From positions 1 through 40,294 of the forward strand of contig JBBIKZ010000007.1 of the NCBI GenBank assembly GCA_037445185.1: a stretch of 40,294 nt of DNA. The letters run 5' to 3'. How positions within the stretch are numbered: position 1 is the stretch's first letter; every line of letters begins with the position of its first letter. The position numbers were made by a program, and so were the translations under genes. The notes below the pieces were generated by a model, which was not told where the DNA came from, did not search any database, and worked only from the letters and a program-made list of their open reading frames with translations. This DNA comes from JANWZL01 sp037445185 (GTDB taxonomy: Bacteria > Pseudomonadota > Gammaproteobacteria > Burkholderiales > Thiobacillaceae). Shown in pieces: positions 27,423 to 35,155 of this stretch.

Positions 27423-28712
27423 ATGAAGAACGTGGTGGTCATCGGCACCCAGTGGGGCGATGAAGGCAAGGGCAAGATCGTCGACTGGCTCACCGACCGC
27501 GCCCAGGGGGTGGTGCGCTTCCAGGGGGGGCACAATGCCGGACACACCCTGGTGATCGGCGGCAAGAAGACGGTGTTGCACCTCATCCCCTCCGGCATCC
27601 TGCGCGAGAACGTGCGTTGTTACATCGGCAACGGCGTGGTCTGCTCCCCGCAGGCGCTGGTGGAGGAGGTCCACATGCTCGAGGGCAACGGCATCGCCGT
27701 GACCGAGCGGCTCACCATCTCCGAGGCCTGTCCGCTGATCCTGCCGCATCATGTCGCCCTGGATCATGCGCGCGAGGCGGCCAAAGGGGCGGGCAGGATC
27801 GGCACCACCGGTCGCGGCATCGGCCCGGCTTACGAGGACAAGGTCGCGCGCCGTGCCATCCGCATGCAGGACCTGTTCCACCGCGAGCGCTTTGCCGCCA
27901 AGCTGGGTGAGGTGCTGGACTATCACAACTACGTGCTCAAGCACTATTTCCAGTGGGAGACGGTGGATTTCCACAAGACCCTGGACGAGACCATGGCGCT
28001 GGCGGAGAAGATCAAGCCCATGGTGGGCGATGTGCCGCGGCTGCTGTATGAGGCCAACCGGCGCGGCGAGAGCCTGTTGTTCGAGGGGGCCCAGGGCACG
28101 CTGCTAGACATCGACCACGGGACCTATCCGTTCGTGACCTCGTCCAACTGCACCGCCGGTGGCGCCGCCACCGGCAGCGGCATGGGCCCGGCGACCCTGC
28201 ACTATGTGTTGGGCATCACCAAGGCCTATACCACCCGTGTCGGTTCGGGTCCTTTCCCTACCGAGTTGTTCGACGACAACGGCCGCTGGCTGGCGGAGCG
28301 CGGGCACGAGTTCGGTGCCACGACGGGCCGGCCGCGTCGCTGCGGCTGGTTCGACGCGGCGGCGCTCAAGCGCGCCATCCAGATCAACGGCGTGTCGGGC
28401 CTGTGTGTCACCAAGCTCGACGTGCTGGACGGCATGGAAACGGTGCGCATCTGCACCGGCTACCGCCTGGATGGCCAGCTCTGTGACATCCTGCCGGTGG
28501 GGGCCGAGACCCTGGCCGACTGCGAGCCGGTCTACGAGGAAATGCCCGGCTGGAAGGAGAGCACCGTCGGCGTCAAACACTACGACGACCTCCCGCCTGC
28601 GGCGCGCAATTATCTGGACAGGCTGGAACGGCTGTGCGAGGTGCCCATCGACCTCGTCTCCACCGGCCCTGATCGGGAGGAGACCATCGTGCGGCGTCAC
28701 CCCTTCGATTGA
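27423..28712 (+). CDS. purA: Adenylosuccinate synthetase
   Basis: A 429-residue enzyme joining IMP and aspartate with GTP to form adenylosuccinate, on the way to AMP. ATG 27423 has AGGGG 8 bases upstream and gives the usual start MKNVVVIGTQWGDEGKGKIVD, which holds the phosphate loop and the catalytic Asp. GGHNAGHTL, GTTGRGIGPAYEDK and TTGRPRRCGW are further signatures. It closes the hfq-to-purA block. Confidence 0.98.
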   Translation: MKNVVVIGTQWGDEGKGKIVDWLTDRAQGVVRFQGGHNAGHTLVIGGKKTVLHLIPSGILRENVRCYIGNGVVCSPQALVEEVHMLEGNGIAVTERLTISEACPLILPHHVALDHAREAAKGAGRIGTTGRGIGPAYEDKVARRAIRMQDLFHRERFAAKLGEVLDYHNYVLKHYFQWETVDFHKTLDETMALAEKIKPMVGDVPRLLYEANRRGESLLFEGAQGTLLDIDHGTYPFVTSSNCTAGGAATGSGMGPATLHYVLGITKAYTTRVGSGPFPTELFDDNGRWLAERGHEFGATTGRPRRCGWFDAAALKRAIQINGVSGLCVTKLDVLDGMETVRICTGYRLDGQLCDILPVGAETLADCEPVYEEMPGWKESTVGVKHYDDLPPAARNYLDRLERLCEVPIDLVSTGPDREETIVRRHPFD

Positions 28713-28768
28713 CCCGGCTGGTCGATTCGGACATCGACCCCCGAGCCGTCGCCCTGCCGGCGACCTTA

Positions 28769-28810
28769 GGGACAATCCCGAGTCGTCCTGCCGCGCTGCC
28801 GGCTTGTCCC
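28769..28810. other. Inverted repeat between convergent purA and glgA
   Basis: gggacaa (28769-28775) and ttgtccc (28804-28810) can pair around a 28-base loop. There is no T-run, so it is at best a weak bidirectional ending structure. Confidence 0.25.
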
Positions 28811-28817
28811 CAGCCGC

Positions 28818-30245
28818 TCAGTGCGCCAGCATCAGGAGCTTGTACAGCCAGGTGTACAGGTTGGCGCTCGCCTCCCAGCTGAAGTCTTTCTGCATGCCCG
28901 CCCGCATCATCCTGCGCCAGGCCGGCTTGTCGTGGTACAAGGACAGGGCGCGCCGCACGGCTTGCCACAGGCAGTCGGCCGATGGCTCGCTGAAGACGAA
29001 GCCGGTGACGTCGTCCTCGACCGTATCCTTCAGTCCCCCCGTGGCATAGACCACCGGCACCGCACCGTAGCGCTGGCTGTACATCTGGTTCAGCCCGCAG
29101 GGTTCGAAGCGCGACGGCATCAGGAAGATGTCCGAACCCGCCTCGATGCGGTGCGACAGGCCCTCGTCATAGCCGATGACGCAGGCGATCCGGCCGGGGT
29201 GGCGCGCCGCCAGGGCGAGACAGGCCTGCTCGATGGCCACCTCGCCCTTGCCCAGGATGGCCAGCTGCGCCCCCTCGGCCACCAGGCGCTCGGCGATCGC
29301 GAGTATGAGGTCGACGCCCTTTTGATAGGTCAGCCGCGAAATGACGCCGAACAGGGGGGGATCATTGCCGGCCTCCAGATTCAGGTCTCTTTGCAAGCTG
29401 AGTTTGCAGCGTTTCTTGTCAGCCGGCGCCTTGCACGAATAGGCGCAAGGCAGGTGCAGATCACTGGAGGGATTCCAGTCAGCCATGTCGATGCCATTGA
29501 GGATGCCAGAGAGGCGATCGCGTCGGCTCGCCAGTAGCCCTTCCATACCCATGCCCAGGGGCGCGCGCTGGATCTCCTCGGCATAGGTCGGGCTCACGGT
29601 GCTGATCCTGTCGGCGTAGTAGAGGCCCGCCTTGAGGAAAGAAAAATTTCCGTAGTATTCAACCCCCTCCATCTGGAAGCTGCTCGCCGGCAGTCCCAGG
29701 GGCACGACGAGATCAGGCGGGAAGATGCCCTGGTAGGCGAGGTTGTGTATGGTCATGAGGGTGGGGGCGCCGCTGCCGATGAAATGTCGGTAGGCCGGCG
29801 CGAGCCCAGTCTGCCAGTCGTTGCAGTGCAGCACGTCGGGGCGCCATTCCAGGGGCGAGAGGGGGGTGGCCAGCAGGGCGGCAATGCGCGAGAGCAGGGC
29901 GAAACGCCAGGCGTTGTCGGGATAGTCGTGCCCGCTGACATCCTGGTAGGGGCCGCCGTCACGCTGGTAATGCCAGGGATAATCGACGATGTACAGCGGC
30001 ACGCCAGTATCCGGCATGCGTGCCTCCAGCACTCTCACCTCGCCGTAGCCGGGCAGATCGTCGAAACGCGCGATCACGCGCTGATCCGTTGCCCCCGTCA
30101 TGACCGGATGATAGCCGGGCAGCAGCAGCCGGCAGTCGACGCCGCCCTCTCGCAGGGCGGCGGGCAGGGCGCCGGAGACATCGGCCAGACCACCGGTCTT
30201 GATCAATGGCCGGGCCTCGGAGGTGGCGTAGAGGACTTTCATCAT
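28818..30245 (-). CDS. glgA: Glycogen synthase (ADP-glucose type)
   Basis: A 475-residue GT5 glycosyltransferase that extends alpha-1,4-glucan from ADP-glucose. The N-terminal substrate motif is KTGGLADVSGALP (Lys16), and the C-terminal donor-binding region has SRFEPCGLNQMYSQRYG and a TGGL loop (VVYATGGLKDTV). Two start codons stand in tandem (MMK). It is alone, without glgB or glgC, and convergent with purA. A 273-base gap separates it from the next gene on the same strand. Confidence 0.96.
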   Translation of the reverse strand: MMKVLYATSEARPLIKTGGLADVSGALPAALREGGVDCRLLLPGYHPVMTGATDQRVIARFDDLPGYGEVRVLEARMPDTGVPLYIVDYPWHYQRDGGPYQDVSGHDYPDNAWRFALLSRIAALLATPLSPLEWRPDVLHCNDWQTGLAPAYRHFIGSGAPTLMTIHNLAYQGIFPPDLVVPLGLPASSFQMEGVEYYGNFSFLKAGLYYADRISTVSPTYAEEIQRAPLGMGMEGLLASRRDRLSGILNGIDMADWNPSSDLHLPCAYSCKAPADKKRCKLSLQRDLNLEAGNDPPLFGVISRLTYQKGVDLILAIAERLVAEGAQLAILGKGEVAIEQACLALAARHPGRIACVIGYDEGLSHRIEAGSDIFLMPSRFEPCGLNQMYSQRYGAVPVVYATGGLKDTVEDDVTGFVFSEPSADCLWQAVRRALSLYHDKPAWRRMMRAGMQKDFSWEASANLYTWLYKLLMLAH

Positions 30246-30434
30246 CGGATGCAGATTGACGTCAGGCCGGGGGGGCGGGGCGCCCAGGTTGTTGTCAGGG
30301 TCTCTCCGGCCAGGCCTCTTTATAACATTGAATCGTGAGGCTGCTCACCCACCCCGGCGATGACCGCTGTGCTGGGGTGGAAACAGGCTGTGTCCTGATC
30401 CTGATGCCAGGCCGGTCGTGGGCGGGCAACAAAA

Positions 30435-30456
30435 AGGAGACGCCGTGGCGTCTCCT
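30435..30456 (-). terminator. Intrinsic terminator after the DsrE-like lipoprotein gene
   Basis: A perfect 9-bp stem (30435-30443 with 30448-30456) around a 4-base loop, followed on the minus strand by TTTTT and GTTG. It lies about 60 bases past the stop. A second perfect 8-bp hairpin (30493-30500 with 30505-30512) stands only 7 bases past the stop, without a T-run. Confidence 0.8.
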
Positions 30457-30518
30457 CGGTGACCGCGCCCCAACAGGCGCGCCAGGGGTGAGGCGCACCG
30501 TTACCGGTGCGCGCGGGA

Positions 30519-30953
30519 TCAGGGCTTGAGGTAGACGTAACCTTCCTTGGCCTGCAGCCTGCCGATCTCAGCCACGCCGGAAGGCACCACGGTGGCATCC
30601 AGGATGACGGCCTTCTCATCGAGCTTGCGCCCAGTGAGCGTGTTGCGGCAGACACGGAAGTCGACACCCTTGTCCTTCAGCCCGGCGACCTGGGGCTGGT
30701 AGGGTTCGCCCTTTTCGTCCTTGGCGTCATCGAGCAGGAAATCGATGCCCTTGCCGTGCGTCACCACCACGATCTTCGCCTCTGGGTTGGCCGTGATGTG
30801 GTTCTGCACGTTGCGCATAGCGAGACGCGCAACGGCCGAATCGTTGATGTGGTAGACCACCTTCTCCTGCTTGCTGTCGGCAGCGGGGCCGGCGGTGGCG
30901 CAACCGGTCAGTCCGAACACGAGGGCGGTGGCGATGAGTGCATTGCGTATCAT
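30519..30953 (-). CDS. DsrE-like lipoprotein
   Basis: A 144-residue exported protein. The signal peptide ends LTGC with the lipid Cys at position 18. The mature part (about 30-144) looks like a DsrE/DsrF-like domain: KVVYHINDS, a helix, then KIVVVTHGKGIDFLL, a single Cys102 in FRVCRNTL, and EIGRLQAKEGYVYLKP. Cytoplasmic DsrE-family proteins carry sulfur as persulfides on such a cysteine; secreted members are poorly studied. The ribosome site GGAGGAA is strong. The C-terminal half closely resembles the periplasmic part of the divergent anti-sigma protein (31699-32421). A predicted ECF promoter faces this gene. Confidence 0.88.
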   Translation of the reverse strand: MIRNALIATALVFGLTGCATAGPAADSKQEKVVYHINDSAVARLAMRNVQNHITANPEAKIVVVTHGKGIDFLLDDAKDEKGEPYQPQVAGLKDKGVDFRVCRNTLTGRKLDEKAVILDATVVPSGVAEIGRLQAKEGYVYLKP

Positions 30954-31013
30954 GTCGTTCCTCCAATCAAGGATGTCAGTAAGGGCTCCTATACAGTCAC
31001 GGCCACTTCGGCA

Positions 31014-31023
31014 ACTGTACAGT
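31014..31023. promoter_or_regulatory. Perfect 10-base palindrome, possible operator
   Basis: ACTGTACAGT overlaps the expected transcription start of the minus-strand promoter. A partial copy (ATACAGT) lies about 20 bases away at 30991-30997. It might bind a regulator, but a 10-base palindrome can also arise by chance. Confidence 0.3.
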
Positions 31024-31029
31024 GTGCAT

Positions 31030-31056
31030 AGACGGGCGCGCCGAACCCTTCATTCC
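31030..31056 (-). promoter_or_regulatory. Predicted ECF-type promoter for the DsrE-like lipoprotein
   Basis: On the minus strand GGAAT (31056-31052) is followed after 17 bases by CGTCT (31034-31030). GGAA-type -35 and CGTC-type -10 elements are common for ECF sigma factors. The same two five-base boxes with the same spacing face the sigma gene. Confidence 0.65.
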
Positions 31057-31075
31057 AACTTTGTTGCGTTGCGCT

Positions 31076-31102
31076 GGAATAAACTGGCCCTGTCATTCGT
31101 CT
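31076..31102 (+). promoter_or_regulatory. Predicted ECF-type promoter for the sigma/anti-sigma pair
   Basis: GGAAT (31076-31080), 17 bases, CGTCT (31098-31102), about 45 bases before the sigma factor start. It mirrors the minus-strand promoter, and the two GGAAT boxes lie back to back 19 bases apart. Confidence 0.65.
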
Positions 31103-31147
31103 CAGTCACGGCTGGATCGCGACGACAGGCGCCCAAGGAGACAACCG

Positions 31148-31702
31148 GTGATCGACGCCATGACCTTGCTATGGTCGAATCCCACGCGCAAGCGCATCGA
31201 GGGCATGCGCCCCAAGCTCTACAGGATGGCCTATGCCTGGTGTCACGATGCCCATCTGGCCGACGACCTCACCCAGGAGGCCCTGACCAAGGCCTTGGGG
31301 CGCATCAGCCAGCTGCGCGAGTCCGAGGCGGTGGGCGTCTGGTTGTTCACCATCCTGAACAACTGCTGGCGCGACCATCTACGCGCGCGGCGGGCGTTCA
31401 GCGATGTGGACGAACTCGACGAAGTGATCTTCGATCCGCGCCCCGGGCCCGACGGCGATTGCGAACGACGCCAGACCTGCCAGCAGGTGCGCGCAGCCAT
31501 CGCCGCCCTGCCCCTGGCCCAGCGCCAGGTCATCACCCTGGTAGACATCGAGGAAATGAGCTATGCGGACGTAGCGCGCATCCTGGATGTGCCGGTGGGT
31601 ACCGTGATGAGCCGCCTGTCGCGTGCGCGCCAGGCGCTCAAGTCGCGCCTGCTGGCGCAGGAATCGGACGCGCGCCGCAGCCAGATCAGGAGGATCAAGT
31701 GA
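31148..31702 (+). CDS. ECF-family RNA polymerase sigma factor
   Basis: A 184-residue sigma factor of the extracytoplasmic-function group. GTG 31148 is chosen because AAGGAG lies 7 bases upstream (31135-31140); an ATG at 31160 is too far from it. Region 2 is at about 15-85 (YRMAYAWCHDAHLADDLTQEALTKA and WLFTILNNCWRDHLR) and region 4 at about 115-168 (LPLAQRQVITLVDIEEMSY then the helix-turn-helix DVARILDVPVGTVMSRLSRA). Only two sigma domains are present. It overlaps its partner gene by 4 bases, the usual arrangement for a sigma and anti-sigma pair. Two matching promoter-like elements upstream suggest autoregulation. Confidence 0.93.
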   Translation: MIDAMTLLWSNPTRKRIEGMRPKLYRMAYAWCHDAHLADDLTQEALTKALGRISQLRESEAVGVWLFTILNNCWRDHLRARRAFSDVDELDEVIFDPRPGPDGDCERRQTCQQVRAAIAALPLAQRQVITLVDIEEMSYADVARILDVPVGTVMSRLSRARQALKSRLLAQESDARRSQIRRIK

Positions 31703-32421
31703 AAGACCACTATTCGCGGGAGCGTCTCAACGCCTTCATCGACGGCGAGCTGACTGGTGACGAACGACTGGAATTCCTGCGGCAGATGGAGCACGACCCC
31801 GAGCTCAAGGCCGAGGCATGCGGCCTGCGCAGCCTGAAGGAGATGGTCAAGGGGAGCTATCAGGCGGTCAGTCCGCCTGGCCATGGCCGCTCGAGCGGGC
31901 GTGACTGGAATACGCTGCGCCAGGCCATCGCCGCGATGCTTTTCCTCGCCTGCGGGCTGATCGGCGGGTGGTTGGCCAACGAGCGCTATCACCGGCCGCC
32001 GGGTTTCGACCGTCTGGTGGGCCTGCCCGAGGGTTACCGCCCCGTGGCGCTGACCCGCCAGATCGATCCCGACAAACTCGTACTGCACGTGGACACCAGC
32101 GATCAGGCCGTATTCGAACGGGCGCTGGGGTTGGCGGAATCGCTCCTGGCGCACGACCCGCAGCGACGGCGGGTGGAGATCGTGGTGCACAGCGGCGGAC
32201 TGGACATGCTGCGGGCGGACGTCACGCCCTACAGCGACCGCATCAACCGGCTCGCCCAGCAGCACACCAACGTGGCCTTCGTCGCCTGCGGCAATACCGT
32301 CGCCCGCTACCAGCGCGAGGGCAAGCAGGTCGTGCTGCTGCCCGAGGCCAGGCTGGTCGCCTCGGCGGTGGGCGAGATCATCCATCGCCTACAGCAGGGC
32401 TGGGTCTACATCAAGGTCTGA
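31699..32421 (+). CDS. Anti-sigma factor fused to a periplasmic DsrE-like domain
   Basis: A 240-residue bitopic protein, GTG start with AGGAGG 5 bases upstream. Residues 1-55 (RERLNAFIDGELTGDERLEF) resemble the sigma-binding part of RseA-like anti-sigma factors, without a zinc motif. Residues about 75-93 form one membrane helix (IAAMLFLACGLIGGWLA). Residues about 126-240 resemble the DsrE-like domain of the lipoprotein at 30519: KLVLHVDTSD, VEIVVHSGGLDML, Cys197 in FVACGNT, and EIIHRLQQGWVYIKV at the end. By analogy it holds the sigma factor at the membrane and releases it when the outer domain senses a signal. The signal is unknown; sulfur or redox chemistry at Cys197 is a reasonable guess only. 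Confidence 0.85.
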   Translation: MKDHYSRERLNAFIDGELTGDERLEFLRQMEHDPELKAEACGLRSLKEMVKGSYQAVSPPGHGRSSGRDWNTLRQAIAAMLFLACGLIGGWLANERYHRPPGFDRLVGLPEGYRPVALTRQIDPDKLVLHVDTSDQAVFERALGLAESLLAHDPQRRRVEIVVHSGGLDMLRADVTPYSDRINRLAQQHTNVAFVACGNTVARYQREGKQVVLLPEARLVASAVGEIIHRLQQGWVYIKV

Positions 32422-32630
32422 TCACGCCGCGAGCCTCTCGCAGCCGAGCCGCGGCGAAACGAGTCCCGGCGTCCGGTCGTTCGCCCGGTCCGCATGGCCG
32501 ATGTGACGCCCGCCCGTCCGGCGGCCCGGCTGTTGCGCCCGATGCCGTCAGTTCGGGCATGACCGCGTACAGCAATTTCCCGTCCCAGTCGATATAGTAG
32601 GCGCATCGTTCATCGTTCCCGGGAGGCGGC

Positions 32631-33548
32631 ATGCTGGAGATCGGTCTGTACGGTTTGGGGCGCATGGGTGGCAACATGGCCCGGCGCTTGTCGCGGGGTG
32701 GGGTGCGGGTGCTGGCCTATAACCGCAGTTTCGAAATCGCCCGCAGGATCGCCGACGAGGAGGCGCACGTCGTCGCCTGCCGCAGCCTGGAGGAGATGGT
32801 GGCGGGGCTCGCCACGCCGCGGGTGGTCTGGCTCATGCTGCCGGCGGGGGAGGCGACCGAGCGCGCCGTGAACACGCTGTGCGAACTGCTCTCGCCCGGG
32901 GACCTGCTGGTGGATGGCGCCAATGGCTATTACAAGGACGCCCAACGACGTGCAGCAGTGGCCGAGGCACGGGGGCTCGCCTTCGTCGATGTCGGGGTTT
33001 CGGGTGGTATCTGGGGGCTAGAGAACGGCTATTGCCTGATGGCCGGTGGGCGCGCGCAAGCCGTGGCGCGGCTTGGCCCTTATCTCAAGATCCTGGCGCC
33101 GGCCGCCGATCGGGGCTGGCTGCATGTGGGTCCGTCCGGGGCCGGCCAGTTCGTGAAGATGGTCCACAACGGCATCGAGTACGGCATGATGCAGGCCTTC
33201 GCCGAGGGGTTTGCGCTGATGCGGGCCAAGGAGGAGTACGGCCTGGATCTCGCCGCCATCGCCGAGCTTTGGCGACACGGTTCGGTGGTGCGCTCCTGGC
33301 TGCTCGACCTCACGGCGGATTTTCTCAAGGCGGATCAGACGCTCGCCGACATCGAGCCCTTCGTGGCCGATTCCGGCGAGGGCCGCTGGACCGCGCTCGA
33401 GGCCGTCGAGCAGGGCGTGCCCACCCCGGTGATGTCGCTCGCCCTGATGATGCGCTTCGCCAGCCAGGGGCGGGGCGACTACGCCAACAAGCTGCTGGCC
33501 ATGATGCGCAAGGGCTTTGGCGGCCATGCGGTGCGAGGGGAGGGCTGA
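32631..33548 (+). CDS. gnd: 6-phosphogluconate dehydrogenase (decarboxylating), short type
   Basis: A 305-residue oxidative pentose-phosphate enzyme making ribulose 5-phosphate. The Rossmann motif is GLGRMGG at 8-14. The substrate loops VDGANGYYKD, VSGGIWGLENGYCLMAGG and the catalytic-lysine segment GQFVKMVHNGIEYGMMQ are clear. It is much shorter than the 470-residue E. coli type and belongs to the NAD-preferring short group; the cofactor choice is from family knowledge. GGGAGG precedes the start. zwf follows after 50 bases, so the two form an operon. Confidence 0.94.
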   Translation: MLEIGLYGLGRMGGNMARRLSRGGVRVLAYNRSFEIARRIADEEAHVVACRSLEEMVAGLATPRVVWLMLPAGEATERAVNTLCELLSPGDLLVDGANGYYKDAQRRAAVAEARGLAFVDVGVSGGIWGLENGYCLMAGGRAQAVARLGPYLKILAPAADRGWLHVGPSGAGQFVKMVHNGIEYGMMQAFAEGFALMRAKEEYGLDLAAIAELWRHGSVVRSWLLDLTADFLKADQTLADIEPFVADSGEGRWTALEAVEQGVPTPVMSLALMMRFASQGRGDYANKLLAMMRKGFGGHAVRGEG

Positions 33549-33598
33549 GCACGCGGCGACCAGCCGCCTGCGGCCCGCGTCACGACGAGGAGTGTGCG

Positions 33599-35080
33599 AT
33601 GCTCGACCTGGAAATGCCTCTGCCACCGTGCAATTTCGTCATCTTCGGCGCCACCGGCAACCTCGCCTCCACCAAACTGCTGCCGGCACTCTACCGCCTG
33701 GAGCAGGCGGGCAAGCTGCCGGTCAGCCTCAACTTCATCGCCTTCGCCCGGCGTGAGTGGGACGATGCGGCCTGGCGCGCGCACATGAAGGCGGTGCTCG
33801 CCGACCGGATCAAGACCGATGGCGAGGCGCTGGAGCGCTTCGCCAATCGCTTCGATTACCTGCGAGGCGAGCTGCACGACCCGCAGTCCTATGTGCGGCT
33901 GAAGGAGCTGCTGGCCAAGCCCAAGCTGGGGGCCTGCTCCAACATCGTCTTCTATCTCGCCATCAAGCCCAACGACTTCCCGCCGGTGATCAAGAACCTG
34001 GACGCGGTGGGCCTTTCCAAGCCGCGCGGTCTGCACCGCATCGTGGTGGAAAAGCCCTTCGGCGAAGACATCGAATCGGCCATCGTCCTCAACGAGCTCT
34101 TGCACCGTTACTTCGAGGAGGAGCAGATCTTCCGCATCGATCACTACATGGGCAAGGAGACGGTGCAGAACCTGCTCGTCTTCCGCTTCGCCAACACGCT
34201 CATCGAGCCGCTGTGGAACCGCAATTTCATCGACCACGTGCAGATTACGGTGGCTGAGGAGGTCGGCATCGACAAGCGTGCCGACTACTACGACAAGGCC
34301 GGCGCCATGCGTGACATGCTGCAGAACCACCTCATGCAGCTGCTCACCCTGGTGGCCATGGAGCCCCCGCCCGCCCTCGAGGCCGACGCCCTGCGCGATG
34401 AGAAGGTCAAGGTGCTGCGCTCCATCCGCCCCATCGCCAAGCGCGCCGTGCACGCGCACGCCTTCCGCGCCCAGTACACGGCGGGCACCATACGGGGCGA
34501 GCAGGTGCCGGGCTATCAGAGCGAGGCGGGGGTGGAGCCCAACTCCGTGACCGAGACCTATGCCGCCGCCAAGTTTTACATCGACAACTGGCGCTGGCGG
34601 GGGGTGCCGTTCTACCTGCGCACCGGCAAGCGCATGAAGGAGCAGCTGTCCATGATCGCCATCCGGCTGCGCCACCCGCCGCAGCAGCTCTTCCGCGAGA
34701 CCCCCCTGGAGACCCTGGAGCCGAATTGGATCGTGCTCTCCATCCAGCCCAGCGAGTGCATGCACATGGAGATCCACGCCAAACAGCCCGGCCTGGGCAT
34801 GGACACGCGGGTGGTCAAGCTCAACGCCAGCTACCGCAGCCCCGAGGAGCGGCCGCTCGATGCCTACGAGGCGCTCCTGCTCGATGTCATCGAAGGCGAC
34901 CGCACGCTGTTCATCCGCTTCGACGAGGTGGAATGGGCCTGGCGGGTAGTGGACCCCATCCTCAAATACTGGGCCACCGAGCGCGACTTCATCCACACCT
35001 ATCCGGCCGGCACCTGGGGCCCGCACGAGTCGAACCGCCTGTTCGATTCCGAGGACACGGAGTGGCGTAACCACGTCTGA
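33599..35080 (+). CDS. zwf: Glucose-6-phosphate dehydrogenase
   Basis: A 493-residue first enzyme of the oxidative pentose-phosphate pathway. ATG 33599 has GAGGAG 6 bases upstream. The nucleotide motif is GATGNLAS at 17-24, with Asn where most members have Asp. EKPFGED and the active-site RIDHYMGKETVQNLL are present, and the C-terminal RWRGVPFYLRTGKRM is typical. With gnd it supplies NADPH and pentoses. Confidence 0.97.
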   Translation: MLDLEMPLPPCNFVIFGATGNLASTKLLPALYRLEQAGKLPVSLNFIAFARREWDDAAWRAHMKAVLADRIKTDGEALERFANRFDYLRGELHDPQSYVRLKELLAKPKLGACSNIVFYLAIKPNDFPPVIKNLDAVGLSKPRGLHRIVVEKPFGEDIESAIVLNELLHRYFEEEQIFRIDHYMGKETVQNLLVFRFANTLIEPLWNRNFIDHVQITVAEEVGIDKRADYYDKAGAMRDMLQNHLMQLLTLVAMEPPPALEADALRDEKVKVLRSIRPIAKRAVHAHAFRAQYTAGTIRGEQVPGYQSEAGVEPNSVTETYAAAKFYIDNWRWRGVPFYLRTGKRMKEQLSMIAIRLRHPPQQLFRETPLETLEPNWIVLSIQPSECMHMEIHAKQPGLGMDTRVVKLNASYRSPEERPLDAYEALLLDVIEGDRTLFIRFDEVEWAWRVVDPILKYWATERDFIHTYPAGTWGPHESNRLFDSEDTEWRNHV

Positions 35081-35155
35081 TACGGTCACCGCCACCACGG
35101 GTCGATATTGCCGAGGGCTACTATGGCTTCGCTTCGGGCGCATCACGCCCGGATA

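Noticed and set aside
31052..31080. ATTCC-N19-GGAAT read as a single operator palindrome
   Set aside because: Possible, but the matching CGTCT boxes at equal distance on both sides are explained better by two promoters. Kept only as an alternative.
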